Positions 1 to 5,617 of a DNA stretch of 5,643 bases are shown one piece after another. Origin of the DNA: an uncultured Collinsella sp. (GTDB taxonomy: Bacteria > Actinomycetota > Coriobacteriia > Coriobacteriales > Coriobacteriaceae); NCBI GenBank assembly GCA_900552345.1, contig URZN01000099.1:1-5643 (forward strand), written 5' to 3'. Numbering within the stretch: position 1 is the stretch's first letter; every line of letters begins with the position of its first letter. Position numbers and translations under genes: made by a program. The notes beneath the pieces were generated by a model that saw only the letters and a list, made by a program, of their open reading frames with translations, was not told the origin of the DNA and did not search any database.

Positions 1-53
1 TGGGCATTGTTACTTCCTTTGACTAGAACGACAGGCTTGTGACATTGTCTCTA

Positions 54-71
54 ATATTGTTACAACAATAT
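54..71. promoter_or_regulatory. Perfect 18-bp palindrome, candidate operator
   Basis: The arms ATATTGTT (54-61) and AACAATAT (64-71) are exact reverse complements around a 2-base centre. A second short palindrome, ATATT-C-AATAT (70-80), abuts it. Such symmetry is typical of a dimeric repressor or activator site. It is AT-rich, so chance symmetry is possible, and the distance to the lacE start is about 290 bases. It could instead belong to a gene left of the window. Function is inferred only. Confidence 0.35.
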
Positions 72-91
72 ATTCAATATGTTATATCCAA

Positions 92-180
92 TCGGTGAAC
101 GGTTGCAAGCTTATTGTACTGCTCTGAAAAAATAGCCTTTAGCTGGGAAAACCTTATATTAATCAAATACCGTTCACCGA
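92..180. repeat. 12-bp inverted repeat pair flanking 65 bp
   Basis: TCGGTGAACGGT at 92-103 recurs as its exact reverse complement, ACCGTTCACCGA, at 169-180. The copies are GC-rich islands in AT-rich DNA and lie just upstream of the proposed -35 element at 197. A perfect 12-bp match at this distance is unlikely by chance. The pair could be two operator copies bound by one regulator, perhaps with looping, or the ends of a small relic. No matching site is seen near the other genes of the window. Confidence 0.5.
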
Positions 181-196
181 ATAAGTATTTGAATTC

Positions 197-225
197 TTGA
201 CATATCGACAAAGCGGAAAAAGAAT
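197..225 (+). promoter_or_regulatory. Candidate sigma-70-type promoter for the first lacE
   Basis: TTGACA at 197-202 is a perfect -35 hexamer. Seventeen bases downstream is AAGAAT (220-225), matching four of six positions of TATAAT. Transcription would begin near 232 and leave a leader of about 130 nt before the start codon at 364. That leader can fold into two hairpins (241-263 and 272-295). The -10 is weak, which fits a promoter needing activation, or the call may be wrong. Confidence 0.45.
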
Positions 226-271
226 TGGTTATGACAAATCGCGCAAATGATATTACATTTCGCACAAGAAC

Positions 272-295
272 GTATTCACTTACATAAGTGGATAC
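272..295. promoter_or_regulatory. Near-perfect 24-bp palindrome in the lacE leader
   Basis: GTATTCACTTA (272-282) and TAAGTGGATAC (285-294/295) are reverse complements at 10 of 11 positions, the exception being a G-T pair, around the 2-base centre CA. It lies downstream of the proposed transcription start, so it could be a roadblock operator or an RNA hairpin. A smaller hairpin precedes it at 241-263 (AAATG/CATTT plus GCG/CGC with one bulged base). The identity of any binding protein is unknown. Confidence 0.45.
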
Positions 296-363
296 AAACG
301 GGGACGACGACGGTTGAGTCCGGATAAATCGTTACGTGCCCGGGAATCATGAAAGGATGTGTT

Positions 364-2058
364 ATGGACGCTATCGTCAAATTCCTTGAAAAACACCAGC
401 CCCTCTTCGACAAAATCTCGAGGAACATTTATCTGGTGGCGATCAAGGATGGCTTTCTCTCGAATATGCCAATTGTGCTGTTCTCGAGCCTGTTCCTTCT
501 TCTTTCGACGCTCCCTGCCTATGTAGGCATCACGCTTCCGCCTGAGGTGCTGGATTTCTTCAATAAAATCTATGCATATACCATGGGACTTCTTGGCATT
601 ATGGTGGCCGGCACCACGGCGAGCTCACTTGCCATGTCGATGAACCGTCGCATGCCTTCGGGTAAATCTCTCAACCCCACCTCGTGCATGGTTTGTGCCA
701 TGTGCGGCATGCTCTTGCTATCGGTGACGAACGATGTTGTCTCGATTGGCGGAGCAGATACATCTGTTTTTGAAACCGGCTATATGGGAACCAAGGGTTT
801 TCTCGCTGCGTTCGTAGCCGCATTCTTGACCGTTAATATCTATAAGGTGTGCATTAGCCATAATGTGACGATCAAGCTCCCCAAAGAGGTCCCTGGCTCT
901 ATTGCGCAGAGTTTTCGCGATATCTTTGCATTTGGGTTTTCGATCCTTGCGTGCGCTTTTATCGATCTTGCGAGCCGCAAGCTGCTTGCTGTGCCGTTCG
1001 CCAATTTGGTATCCGCTCTCATCTCGCCGCTGTTCTCCGCGGTCGACACCTATCCTGGCATGGCGCTTATCGAAGGCGCGGTCGCACTTTTCCAATTTAT
1101 GGGTATCCACGGTGCTTCGGTTGTCATGAGTCCGATCAATGCTGCGCTCTACGGCAATACCGTTACCAATCTTGAGGTTTTCCAAGCAGGTGGACACCCG
1201 TCAATTGCTCTCACGCAGGACTTTACAAGCTTCATCGGCGGTCTGGGCGGTTCTGGCTGCACGTTCATCGTTCCTATTATCCTGATCATGTTTATGCGCT
1301 CCAAGCAGCTTAAAGCCATGGGTAAGGCATCGATTATCCCGGTGATTTTTGGAGTTAACGAGCCCGTTCTCTTCGGTATGCCGATTGTTCTCAATCCCTA
1401 TATGTTCGTGCCCTTCCTAGTGGCTCCTATGGTCAACGCCATTATCGGTAAATTTTTCATTGACGTCATTGGAATGAACGCCCCCATGTATACCATGCCG
1501 TGGGCGCTTCCCGGCCCAATCGGTGCATTCCTCACCACGGGTCTCGATCTGCGTTCTCTCGTATTGATGGCTGTGCTGTTGGTCGTTGACTTTGTGATTT
1601 ACTATCCGTTCTGCAAGGCGTATGACCATCAGCTTTGTTTGGAAGAGTCTGCAAAGGAGACTGCAGGAACCTCGGATGCAGATGCTATTGCCGCACAGGA
1701 AAATGTCGCAAAAGCTCTCGAGGCGGTAAAGGACAAGGCGGAGCAGATCCGCGTGCTTGTGCTTTGCCAGGGTGCCGGCACTTCGACTCTCTTGGCAAAT
1801 GCTCTTCGCGAAGGTGCCGCTGCTAAGGGTATCGATCTGGTTTCTCAGTCCGGTGCGTACGGAAGCCACTATGAGACGATGGATCAGTACAACGTGATTG
1901 TTCTGGCGCCCCAGGCACGCATGTACTATGACGCTATGAAGGCCGATACCGATCGCCTTGGAATTAAACTGCTCACCACAAGGGGCAAGGAGTATATCGA
2001 CCTTACCAACGATCCCGAAGGTGCAATTGACTGGATCGTTCAGGAGCTGGCCAAATAG
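364..2058 (+). CDS. lacE: Lactose-type PTS permease, EIICB component (LacE)
   Basis: This membrane permease imports lactose or a close beta-galactoside and phosphorylates it at C6. The 564-residue protein closely follows lactococcal LacE from its start (FLEKHQPLFDKISRNIYL) to its end, at the family's usual length. Residues 1 to about 415 form the multi-span EIIC domain of the lactose/cellobiose class. It carries the GIHG motif (His249) and the FGVNEP motif (Glu333), equivalent to substrate-site residues of the ChbC structure. An Ala-, Glu- and Lys-rich linker spans about 420-460. The EIIB domain (about 462-564) begins with VLVLCQGAGTS, where Cys468 is the phosphorylated cysteine. ATG 364 is preferred over in-frame ATG 349 because GAAAGGA (351-357) lies seven bases before it. 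No EIIA gene or phosphoglycosidase follows; the gene ends at its own terminator. Sugar specificity is inferred from similarity. Confidence 0.93.
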   Translation: MDAIVKFLEKHQPLFDKISRNIYLVAIKDGFLSNMPIVLFSSLFLLLSTLPAYVGITLPPEVLDFFNKIYAYTMGLLGIMVAGTTASSLAMSMNRRMPSGKSLNPTSCMVCAMCGMLLLSVTNDVVSIGGADTSVFETGYMGTKGFLAAFVAAFLTVNIYKVCISHNVTIKLPKEVPGSIAQSFRDIFAFGFSILACAFIDLASRKLLAVPFANLVSALISPLFSAVDTYPGMALIEGAVALFQFMGIHGASVVMSPINAALYGNTVTNLEVFQAGGHPSIALTQDFTSFIGGLGGSGCTFIVPIILIMFMRSKQLKAMGKASIIPVIFGVNEPVLFGMPIVLNPYMFVPFLVAPMVNAIIGKFFIDVIGMNAPMYTMPWALPGPIGAFLTTGLDLRSLVLMAVLLVVDFVIYYPFCKAYDHQLCLEESAKETAGTSDADAIAAQENVAKALEAVKDKAEQIRVLVLCQGAGTSTLLANALREGAAAKGIDLVSQSGAYGSHYETMDQYNVIVLAPQARMYYDAMKADTDRLGIKLLTTRGKEYIDLTNDPEGAIDWIVQELAK

Positions 2059-2093
2059 TAGATGCACTCCGTCGTTGATTCGTCGGTGTATAG

Positions 2094-2132
2094 TACGGCC
2101 CCGCAGCTTATTGAGCTGCGGGGCCGTATTTC
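2094..2132 (+). terminator. Intrinsic terminator of the first lacE
   Basis: A perfect 15-bp stem, TACGGCCCCGCAGCT (2094-2108) with AGCTGCGGGGCCGTA (2114-2128), closes a 5-base loop and is followed by a short T-rich tail (TTTCGTT). It begins 35 bases after the lacE stop codon. The very stable GC stem compensates for the short T run. It separates lacE from the downstream repressor remnant. On the opposite strand no T tract follows, so it acts mainly on plus-strand transcripts. Confidence 0.88.
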
Positions 2133-2184
2133 GTTGAGTATCTAATTGAGACAATGAGCGCAACCGTCGTGAGATCGCATTGGC

Positions 2185-2611
2185 GCTCTCCGGGTCACCG
2201 ACAAACTGCCTTCCATCTATGTGACCAATTCGCTTTCGGTCTTTAGCCTGCTCGAGGCGCGCGAGGATTGCGAGCTGTGCCTGGTGGGCGGCATGCACCG
2301 CCGCCGCACCGCCGCCTTTGTGGGGCCCACGGCCAAGGATGCCCTGCGCGCACTAGGGATTGACACGGCGTTTGTCGGTGCCAACGGCATTCTGGACGGC
2401 GACGTGTCCACGTCCAACATGGACGAGGGCCGCATCCAGCAGCTCGCCTTTAGCAAGGCCGATACGCGCTATCTGATTGCCGACTCCAGCAAAATCGTCA
2501 AGCGCGACTTCTACACCTTCTGCCGCCTGGACAATTTGAACGCCGTGGTGTGCGAGCCGGGTATTACCGCCGAGGACCGCACTGCCATTGAGGAACACAC
2601 AGGTCATTTGC
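2185..2611 (+). pseudogene. C-terminal remnant of a DeoR-family (LacR-like) repressor
   Basis: The translated segment starts near ALRVTDKLPSIYVTNSLSVF and runs through LVGGMHRRRTAAFVGPTAKDAL, the hallmark region of the DeoR C-terminal sensor domain, then FVGANGI, DEGRIQQLAF and YLIADSSK, ending at AIEEHT. This is about 140 of the roughly 250 residues expected. The N-terminal helix-turn-helix is absent: the frame meets a stop (TGA) at 2170-2172, and no start with a ribosome site precedes the fragment. At the 3' end the frame runs past the expected terminus; skipping one base near 2602 would give a stop at 2612-2614, so a small frameshift is likely there too. Codon use is GC-rich, like lacG and unlike the lacE upstream. 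LacR proteins of this family sense tagatose 6-phosphate in lactococci; here it is presumably non-functional. Confidence 0.8.
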
Positions 2612-2671
2612 TAGCTAACGCTGCAGGCGATACTTCTGCCCCCTGCCGGTGCGGGGATTATCGCTTCAATA

Positions 2672-2781
2672 TGACGTGCAGAATGACACGTATAAGTAAA
2701 AACACCATTTGTGCGTCAAATTTGATGACGCGTAAAAATTTGCGCGTCATTTTACGCGTCAACGTGACGCGATATGACACG
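2672..2781. repeat. Cluster of eight TGACRYG heptamers in both orientations
   Basis: TGACGTG (2672), TGACACG (2684), TGACGCA as its complement (2712-2718), TGACGCG (2726), its complement CGCGTCA at 2743 and 2755, TGACGCG (2765) and TGACACG (2775) fall within 110 bases, several spaced 10-12 bases apart. The cluster lies between the repressor remnant and the toxin stop codon. It may be a multi-copy protein-binding site, an intergenic palindromic element or a complex terminator. No coding function is seen. Confidence 0.7.
2726..2761 (-). terminator. 12-bp hairpin past the toxin gene, possible terminator
   Basis: TGACGCGTAAAA (2726-2737) and TTTTACGCGTCA (2750-2761) are exact reverse complements around a 12-base loop. 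A second overlapping hairpin, CGCGTCA-ACG-TGACGCG (2755-2771), competes with it. Transcripts of the toxin-antitoxin operon would reach it about 55 bases after the toxin stop. The T run that would complete an intrinsic terminator (minus strand, opposite 2697-2702) is about 25 bases beyond the stem, so termination here is doubtful. Confidence 0.3.
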
Positions 2782-2815
2782 CAAATGCGCTCGGGCCAAG
2801 TATTCAGCTTGTGGG

Positions 2816-3121
2816 CTAGACCAGGCGGGCGTAGTCCTGTGACTGATGAAAGATGTGAGCGATATAGATTGTTTCGTGCTCAAACTTATAAAGGCACACG
2901 TAGTTGTTGACGGGAAACGATCGGTAATTACGTGCCGCCAGCTCTTGCATATGCGAGAGGGGACGTAGGAGCGGCTGCTCGCGAAGCAGATCAAGCTGAT
3001 ATTCAAACTCAGCGACAAAATTGCCTGCTGCACGCGGATTCTTGAGGATTTGAGCAAGGTACCCGACGATACTCTCGTACTCATATCGCGCGCTTTTGAG
3101 TATAACGACGTTATAGGTCAT
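2816..3121 (-). CDS. RelE/ParE-superfamily toxin of a type II toxin-antitoxin pair
   Basis: This 101-residue protein has the size and layout of RelE/ParE toxins: a beta strand at the N-terminus (NVVILKSA), two helices (about 11-27 and 31-49), the turn PLLRPL (50-55), then a basic strand segment with NYRSFPVNNYVCLYKF (65-80) and the closing strand TIYIAHIFHQSQDY (84-97). Family members either cleave ribosome-bound mRNA or poison gyrase; the sequence does not decide which. The arginine common in the final HGRxDY-like motif is replaced (HQSQDY), so activity may be altered. The start codon lies inside the last codons of the antitoxin (11-base overlap), which implies translational coupling. The order antitoxin then toxin is the usual one. 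Confidence 0.85.
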   Translation of the reverse strand: MTYNVVILKSARYEYESIVGYLAQILKNPRAAGNFVAEFEYQLDLLREQPLLRPLSHMQELAARNYRSFPVNNYVCLYKFEHETIYIAHIFHQSQDYARLV

Positions 3122-3377
3122 ATTTGTCTCGTATCGCGGTCGCGAAGGAGTCGTAGTCGCTGTAGTCGCCTTGCGATATTTCGTCTTCTGCCAACATCAT
3201 ACGAGACAGCAGTTTTGCCTTGGCGATTTCTTCTTGCATGAGGCGATACTGGTCGCTGCTGATGCAGTGCATGGCCTCGTAGCCGTTCTTAGTTACGGTG
3301 ACGTCGCGCTCAGACTCAACAAGTGCGGTGAATGTGGCAGTGTCCTTCATGTCTCGGACGGGCACACAAGCGGACAT
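3111..3377 (-). CDS. Phd/YefM-like antitoxin
   Basis: The 88-residue protein matches the Phd/YefM pattern: an N-terminal DNA-binding part with PVRDMKDTATFTALVES (6-22) and VTVTKNGYEAMHCISSDQY (26-44), then an acidic, probably flexible C-terminal tail (AEDEISQGDYSDYDSF) that would wrap the toxin. It would neutralise the RelE/ParE-like partner and repress the operon. The start at 3377 is chosen over an upstream in-frame ATG because AGGAGG (opposite 3383-3388) sits five bases before it; the longer form would also begin inside the -10 region. The promoter and an operator palindrome lie directly upstream, a layout typical of autoregulated modules. Confidence 0.85.
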   Translation of the reverse strand: MSACVPVRDMKDTATFTALVESERDVTVTKNGYEAMHCISSDQYRLMQEEIAKAKLLSRMMLAEDEISQGDYSDYDSFATAIRDKYDL

Positions 3378-3391
3378 GGGTACCTCCTTTG

Positions 3392-3417
3392 CGTCGTGGC
3401 ATAATTGTACCACGACG
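3392..3417 (-). promoter_or_regulatory. Operator palindrome of the toxin-antitoxin operon
   Basis: CGTCGTGG (3392-3399) and CCACGACG (3410-3417) are exact inverted repeats around a 10-base AT-rich centre that contains the -10 element. Binding here would block RNA polymerase directly. Position and symmetry fit the autorepression known for Phd/YefM systems, in which antitoxin or the antitoxin-toxin complex binds; that assignment is inferred. Confidence 0.6.
3404..3412 (-). promoter_or_regulatory. Extended -10 promoter of the toxin-antitoxin operon
   Basis: Read on the minus strand, TGGTACAAT gives a TACAAT -10 hexamer (five of six matches) preceded by the extended -10 TGn motif. No good -35 is seen at 16-18 bases, as is common for extended -10 promoters. 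Transcription would start near 3397, leaving a leader of about 20 nt that contains the Shine-Dalgarno sequence. Confidence 0.55.
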
Positions 3418-3445
3418 TGTCCAAGCGACCGGTACCGTCGAATCG

Positions 3446-3661
3446 TCTCAATCTGTAACAGTTGGGATCGAAAAACTCGGCTAGATGTTACAGATTGAGA
3501 TTAAAGGGATTGACCTGTGGCGTTTGTCTCGATCTGTAACAGTTAGACGGTCGAAAGTGGGCTACGTGTTACAGATTGAGATCTTTCAGCCCTGGTCGCC
3601 CGTTCGTCTAAATCTATAACAGTTAGGATTGAAAATCCCTGCTAGATGTTACAAATCGAGA
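3446..3661. repeat. Array of six 15-bp repeats, alternating orientation, 40-bp period
   Basis: The unit TCTCAATCTGTAACA occurs at 3446-3460, reversed at 3486-3500, forward as TCTCGATCTGTAACA at 3527-3541, reversed at 3567-3581, forward as TCTAAATCTATAACA at 3607-3621, and reversed (canonically TCTCGATTTGTAACA) at 3647-3661. Starts are 40, 41, 40, 40 and 40 bases apart, so every spacer is 25-26 bases. Forward copies are followed by GTTRG, and reversed copies are preceded by GCTA plus two bases. The first pair can form a perfect 15-bp hairpin, the second has one G-T pair and the third is degenerate. The copies at 3521-3541 and 3647-3667 extend to a 21-bp inverted match with one mismatch. The array fills the space between the lacG terminator and the toxin-antitoxin promoter. 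No coding potential is seen. Confidence 0.92.
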
Positions 3662-3684
3662 CAAACGGCCTGCACGGGCCGAGC

Positions 3685-3731
3685 AAAAAAATAGGCCGCA
3701 TGCGAACCCGTGGAGGGATTCGCATGCGGCC
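3685..3731 (-). terminator. Intrinsic terminator of lacG
   Basis: On the minus strand a perfect 13-bp stem (GGCCGCATGCGAA, 3731-3719, with its complement 3706-3694) closes a 12-base loop and is followed directly by TATTTTTTT (opposite 3693-3685). It starts 23 bases after the lacG stop codon. This is a textbook Rho-independent terminator and ends the lacE-lacG transcript before the repeat array. Confidence 0.93.
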
Positions 3732-3753
3732 GACAGGGGGTATGCGGCAAAAG

Positions 3754-5175
3754 TTAGGCCATGAGCAGGCCGGTCTCCGCGACGTTCTTGTACCAGTACG
3801 CGCTCGCCTTGGGATAGCGCTTCTGGGTCTCGAAGTCGATGTAGAACAGGCCGTAACGTTTGTTATAGCCGTTGGTCCAGGAGAACTGGTCCTGCAGCGA
3901 CCATACAAAGTAGCCGTCGACGTTCACGCCACCGTCGATTGCCTTGAGGATCCATGCGAGATGCTGACGCATGTAGTCGATGCGAGGGGCGTCGTCGATA
4001 AATCCGTCCTCGAAGTCGTCCTTATAGCCCATGCCGTTCTCGGTGATGTAGATCTTCTTGTAGTTGGGGTAATCATTCTTAATGCGGAGCAGCAGGTCGT
4101 AGAGGCCCTCGGGATAGATGATCCAGTCCCAATCGGTGGTGGGTACGCCTTCGCGCACGCATGACTCGCCCACGCCCTTGAGGAACCAGCGCGAGGAGCC
4201 CTTGTCGCCGGTGCCATTGTGGTTGATGTCGTTTTCGCCCTCGGCGGCACGCAGGAACTGGCACTTGTAGGTGTTGACGCCCAGGCAATCGTTGTAGGGG
4301 AGCGCGGCGGTCAACGCGGCGACGTCCTCGTCACGAACGTCGAGCTCGCCGCCGGCGATATGGGCCAGCTTGGTCGCAGCCTCCATGGTGTCGGCTGCAT
4401 AGTGGCCACGGAAGGTGGCGTCGAGTACCCAACGGTTGTTGATGACGTCGGCCATGCGAGCTGCCTCGCAGTCGGCGGCGTTGTTGGGGTCGAGGGGATA
4501 CTTGGGCTCCAGGTTCTGGACAATGCCGATCTCGCCCTCAAAGCCGCCCTCGTGGAAGGCGACGACGGCCTTGGCATGGGCCACCATCATGTTGTGCATG
4601 AGCTGGAAGGCCTTATCTAGGCGATACTTCTCGCCGTGCGGCCAGTTGCCGACGATAAAGCTGCCCTCGGCGGTCGCAGGGATCTCGTTAAAGGTAAACC
4701 AGTGCTTGACCTCGGTGAACTCGGCAAAGCAGAACTTGGCGTACTCGACAAAGGCGTCAATCGTCGTGCGCGTCAGGAAACCCTCGCCGCCGTTTTGGTA
4801 AAAGGCCTCGGGCGTATCGAAGTGATCGAGCGTGACATAGGGGATAACGCCAGCTTTGTTGCAGGTGGCGAAAAGCTCGTGATAGAAGGCGACACCCTCG
4901 GGGTTAATCTCGCCAGTACCGTTGGGGAAGATGCGGCTCCAAGCGATGGAGACGCGGATACCGTTGATGCCGAAGCGCTGGCACAGGTCGATATCGACCG
5001 GGTACTTGTTGTAGAAATCGCTTGCGGGATCGGGGGAGAAGCGACCCTGAGCTGCCAGGAAATCGTCCCAGGGCACTTTGCCCTTGCCGTGCGTGCGGGT
5101 CTCGCCCTCAACCTGGTAAGCGGCGGTGGCGCCGCCAAACACAAAGCCGTCGGGGAACTGCATGGGGTTGGTCAT
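3754..5175 (-). CDS. lacG: 6-phospho-beta-galactosidase (LacG, GH1)
   Basis: This cytoplasmic glycosidase splits lactose 6-phosphate, made by the PTS permease, into glucose and galactose 6-phosphate. Its 473 residues compare with 468 in lactococcal LacG and align throughout. Visible GH1 features are FGGATAAYQVEG (13-24), TFNEI with acid/base Glu164, ITENG with nucleophile Glu379, and FSWTNGYNKRY (431-441) with Ser432, Lys439 and Tyr441, equivalent to the phosphate-binding Ser428, Lys435 and Tyr437 of LacG. Trp433 in that motif favours the galacto enzyme, since 6-phospho-beta-glucosidases usually have a small residue or Met there. ATG 5175 is supported by AAAGGA (opposite 5182-5187), six bases upstream. 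It follows a second lacE by 76 bases in the same direction and ends at a strong terminator, so the two form an operon. Confidence 0.96.
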   Translation of the reverse strand: MTNPMQFPDGFVFGGATAAYQVEGETRTHGKGKVPWDDFLAAQGRFSPDPASDFYNKYPVDIDLCQRFGINGIRVSIAWSRIFPNGTGEINPEGVAFYHELFATCNKAGVIPYVTLDHFDTPEAFYQNGGEGFLTRTTIDAFVEYAKFCFAEFTEVKHWFTFNEIPATAEGSFIVGNWPHGEKYRLDKAFQLMHNMMVAHAKAVVAFHEGGFEGEIGIVQNLEPKYPLDPNNAADCEAARMADVINNRWVLDATFRGHYAADTMEAATKLAHIAGGELDVRDEDVAALTAALPYNDCLGVNTYKCQFLRAAEGENDINHNGTGDKGSSRWFLKGVGESCVREGVPTTDWDWIIYPEGLYDLLLRIKNDYPNYKKIYITENGMGYKDDFEDGFIDDAPRIDYMRQHLAWILKAIDGGVNVDGYFVWSLQDQFSWTNGYNKRYGLFYIDFETQKRYPKASAYWYKNVAETGLLMA

Positions 5176-5211
5176 GAGTCATCCTTTCTGTGGGATACGA
5201 ATAGGGAGAGA

Positions 5212-5234
5212 TGCCCGAACTGGGGATCCGGGCA
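5212..5234 (-). other. Short hairpin between the second lacE and lacG
   Basis: TGCCCG (5212-5217) and CGGGCA (5229-5234) form a 6-bp GC-rich stem with an 11-base loop in the 76-base gap between the genes. No T tract follows, so it is unlikely to be a full terminator. It could protect the upstream or downstream mRNA end or weaken read-through into lacG. Chance occurrence is possible in GC-rich DNA. Confidence 0.3.
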
Positions 5235-5251
5235 CCAACAGAGGGAGGAAC

Positions 5252-5617
5252 CTAGTCGAGGTTCTCGCGGAGCCACTTGATGGCGCCAGCGGGGTCGCGA
5301 GTAAGGTCGATATATTCCTTACCGCGCGGGGCGAGCAGCTTAATGCCCAGGCGATCGGTGTCGGCCTTCATGTCGTTGTAGTAGCTACGGACCTGCGGGG
5401 CGAGCACGATGACGTCGTACTGATCCATGATGGCAGTGTGCTGGCCATAGGCGCCTGCGGAGGAAGCGATGTTCTCTCCGGTCTGCGCGGCACCTTCCTT
5501 GATGGCGTTGGCAAGCATGGCAGAGGTGCCGGCGCCGGCGCACAGGACGAGGACCTTCAGGCCATCGACATCCTTTTTGTCGGATGCTGCGGCGGCGGGC
5601 TCAGGCTGGTCGGCGAC
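5252..5617 (-). CDS. lacE: Second LacE paralogue, C-terminal part only (EIIB domain)
   Basis: The 121 native residues are the end of a lactose-type EIICB permease: an Ala/Pro/Asp linker, then the EIIB domain beginning KVLVLCAGAGTS. The cysteine, encoded at 5542-5540, is the phosphoryl-carrying residue. About two thirds of the EIIB positions are identical to the complete LacE at 364-2058, including the stretch MKADTDRLGIKLL and the segment RGKEYIDLT, so these are paralogues and not duplicated assembly. The EIIC domain lies beyond the window. The reading frame continues into the adapter and appears to start with Met-Tyr-Lys-Arg-Gln; those five residues are artefact, so the gene has no start here. 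It precedes lacG in the order known from lactococcal lac operons (lacE-lacG). Confidence 0.92.
   Translation of the reverse strand, partial: VADQPEPAAAASDKKDVDGLKVLVLCAGAGTSAMLANAIKEGAAQTGENIASSAGAYGQHTAIMDQYDVIVLAPQVRSYYNDMKADTDRLGIKLLAPRGKEYIDLTRDPAGAIKWLRENLD

Larger units (their letters stand above)
1..348. other. AT-rich, gene-free leader upstream of the first lacE
   Basis: No convincing gene lies here. The only sizeable open frame, on the minus strand at 74-265, has no family resemblance, no good ribosome site and a composition typical of AT-rich intergenic DNA. The stretch is visibly richer in A and T than the genes that follow. It holds several palindromes (54-71, 70-80, 92-103 paired with 169-180, 241-263, 272-295) and one reasonable promoter (197-225), all listed or discussed separately. 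It most likely serves as the regulatory region of the plus-strand lacE. No RAT-type antiterminator site or known riboswitch was recognised. Confidence 0.7.

Noticed and set aside
74..265. 63-residue minus-strand open frame
   Set aside because: It sits in AT-rich regulatory DNA with palindromes, has no ribosome site of note and no recognisable family.
1417..2298. 293-residue minus-strand open frame
   Set aside because: It lies antisense to the well-supported lacE and through its terminator, has no ribosome site and shows no family resemblance; it is a shadow of coding on the other strand.
2641..2656. Terminator of the repressor remnant (CCCTGC-CGGT-GCGGGG hairpin)
   Set aside because: The 6-bp stem is stable, but no T run follows (ATTATCGC), so it is not a convincing intrinsic terminator.
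2221..2910. Intact 229-residue DeoR-like protein
   Set aside because: It would start mid-domain at a GTG without a ribosome site, lack the helix-turn-helix and continue into non-coding repeats and antisense of the toxin; a pseudogene remnant fits better.
3446..3661. CRISPR array
   Set aside because: Repeats are only 15 bases, alternate in orientation and vary in sequence; there are no cas genes. A CRISPR needs longer direct repeats in one orientation.
3646..5280. Plus-strand open frames of 172, 133 and 214 residues
   Set aside because: All are antisense to lacG or to the lacE end, in GC-rich DNA where stop codons are rare; lacG matches its family along its full length.
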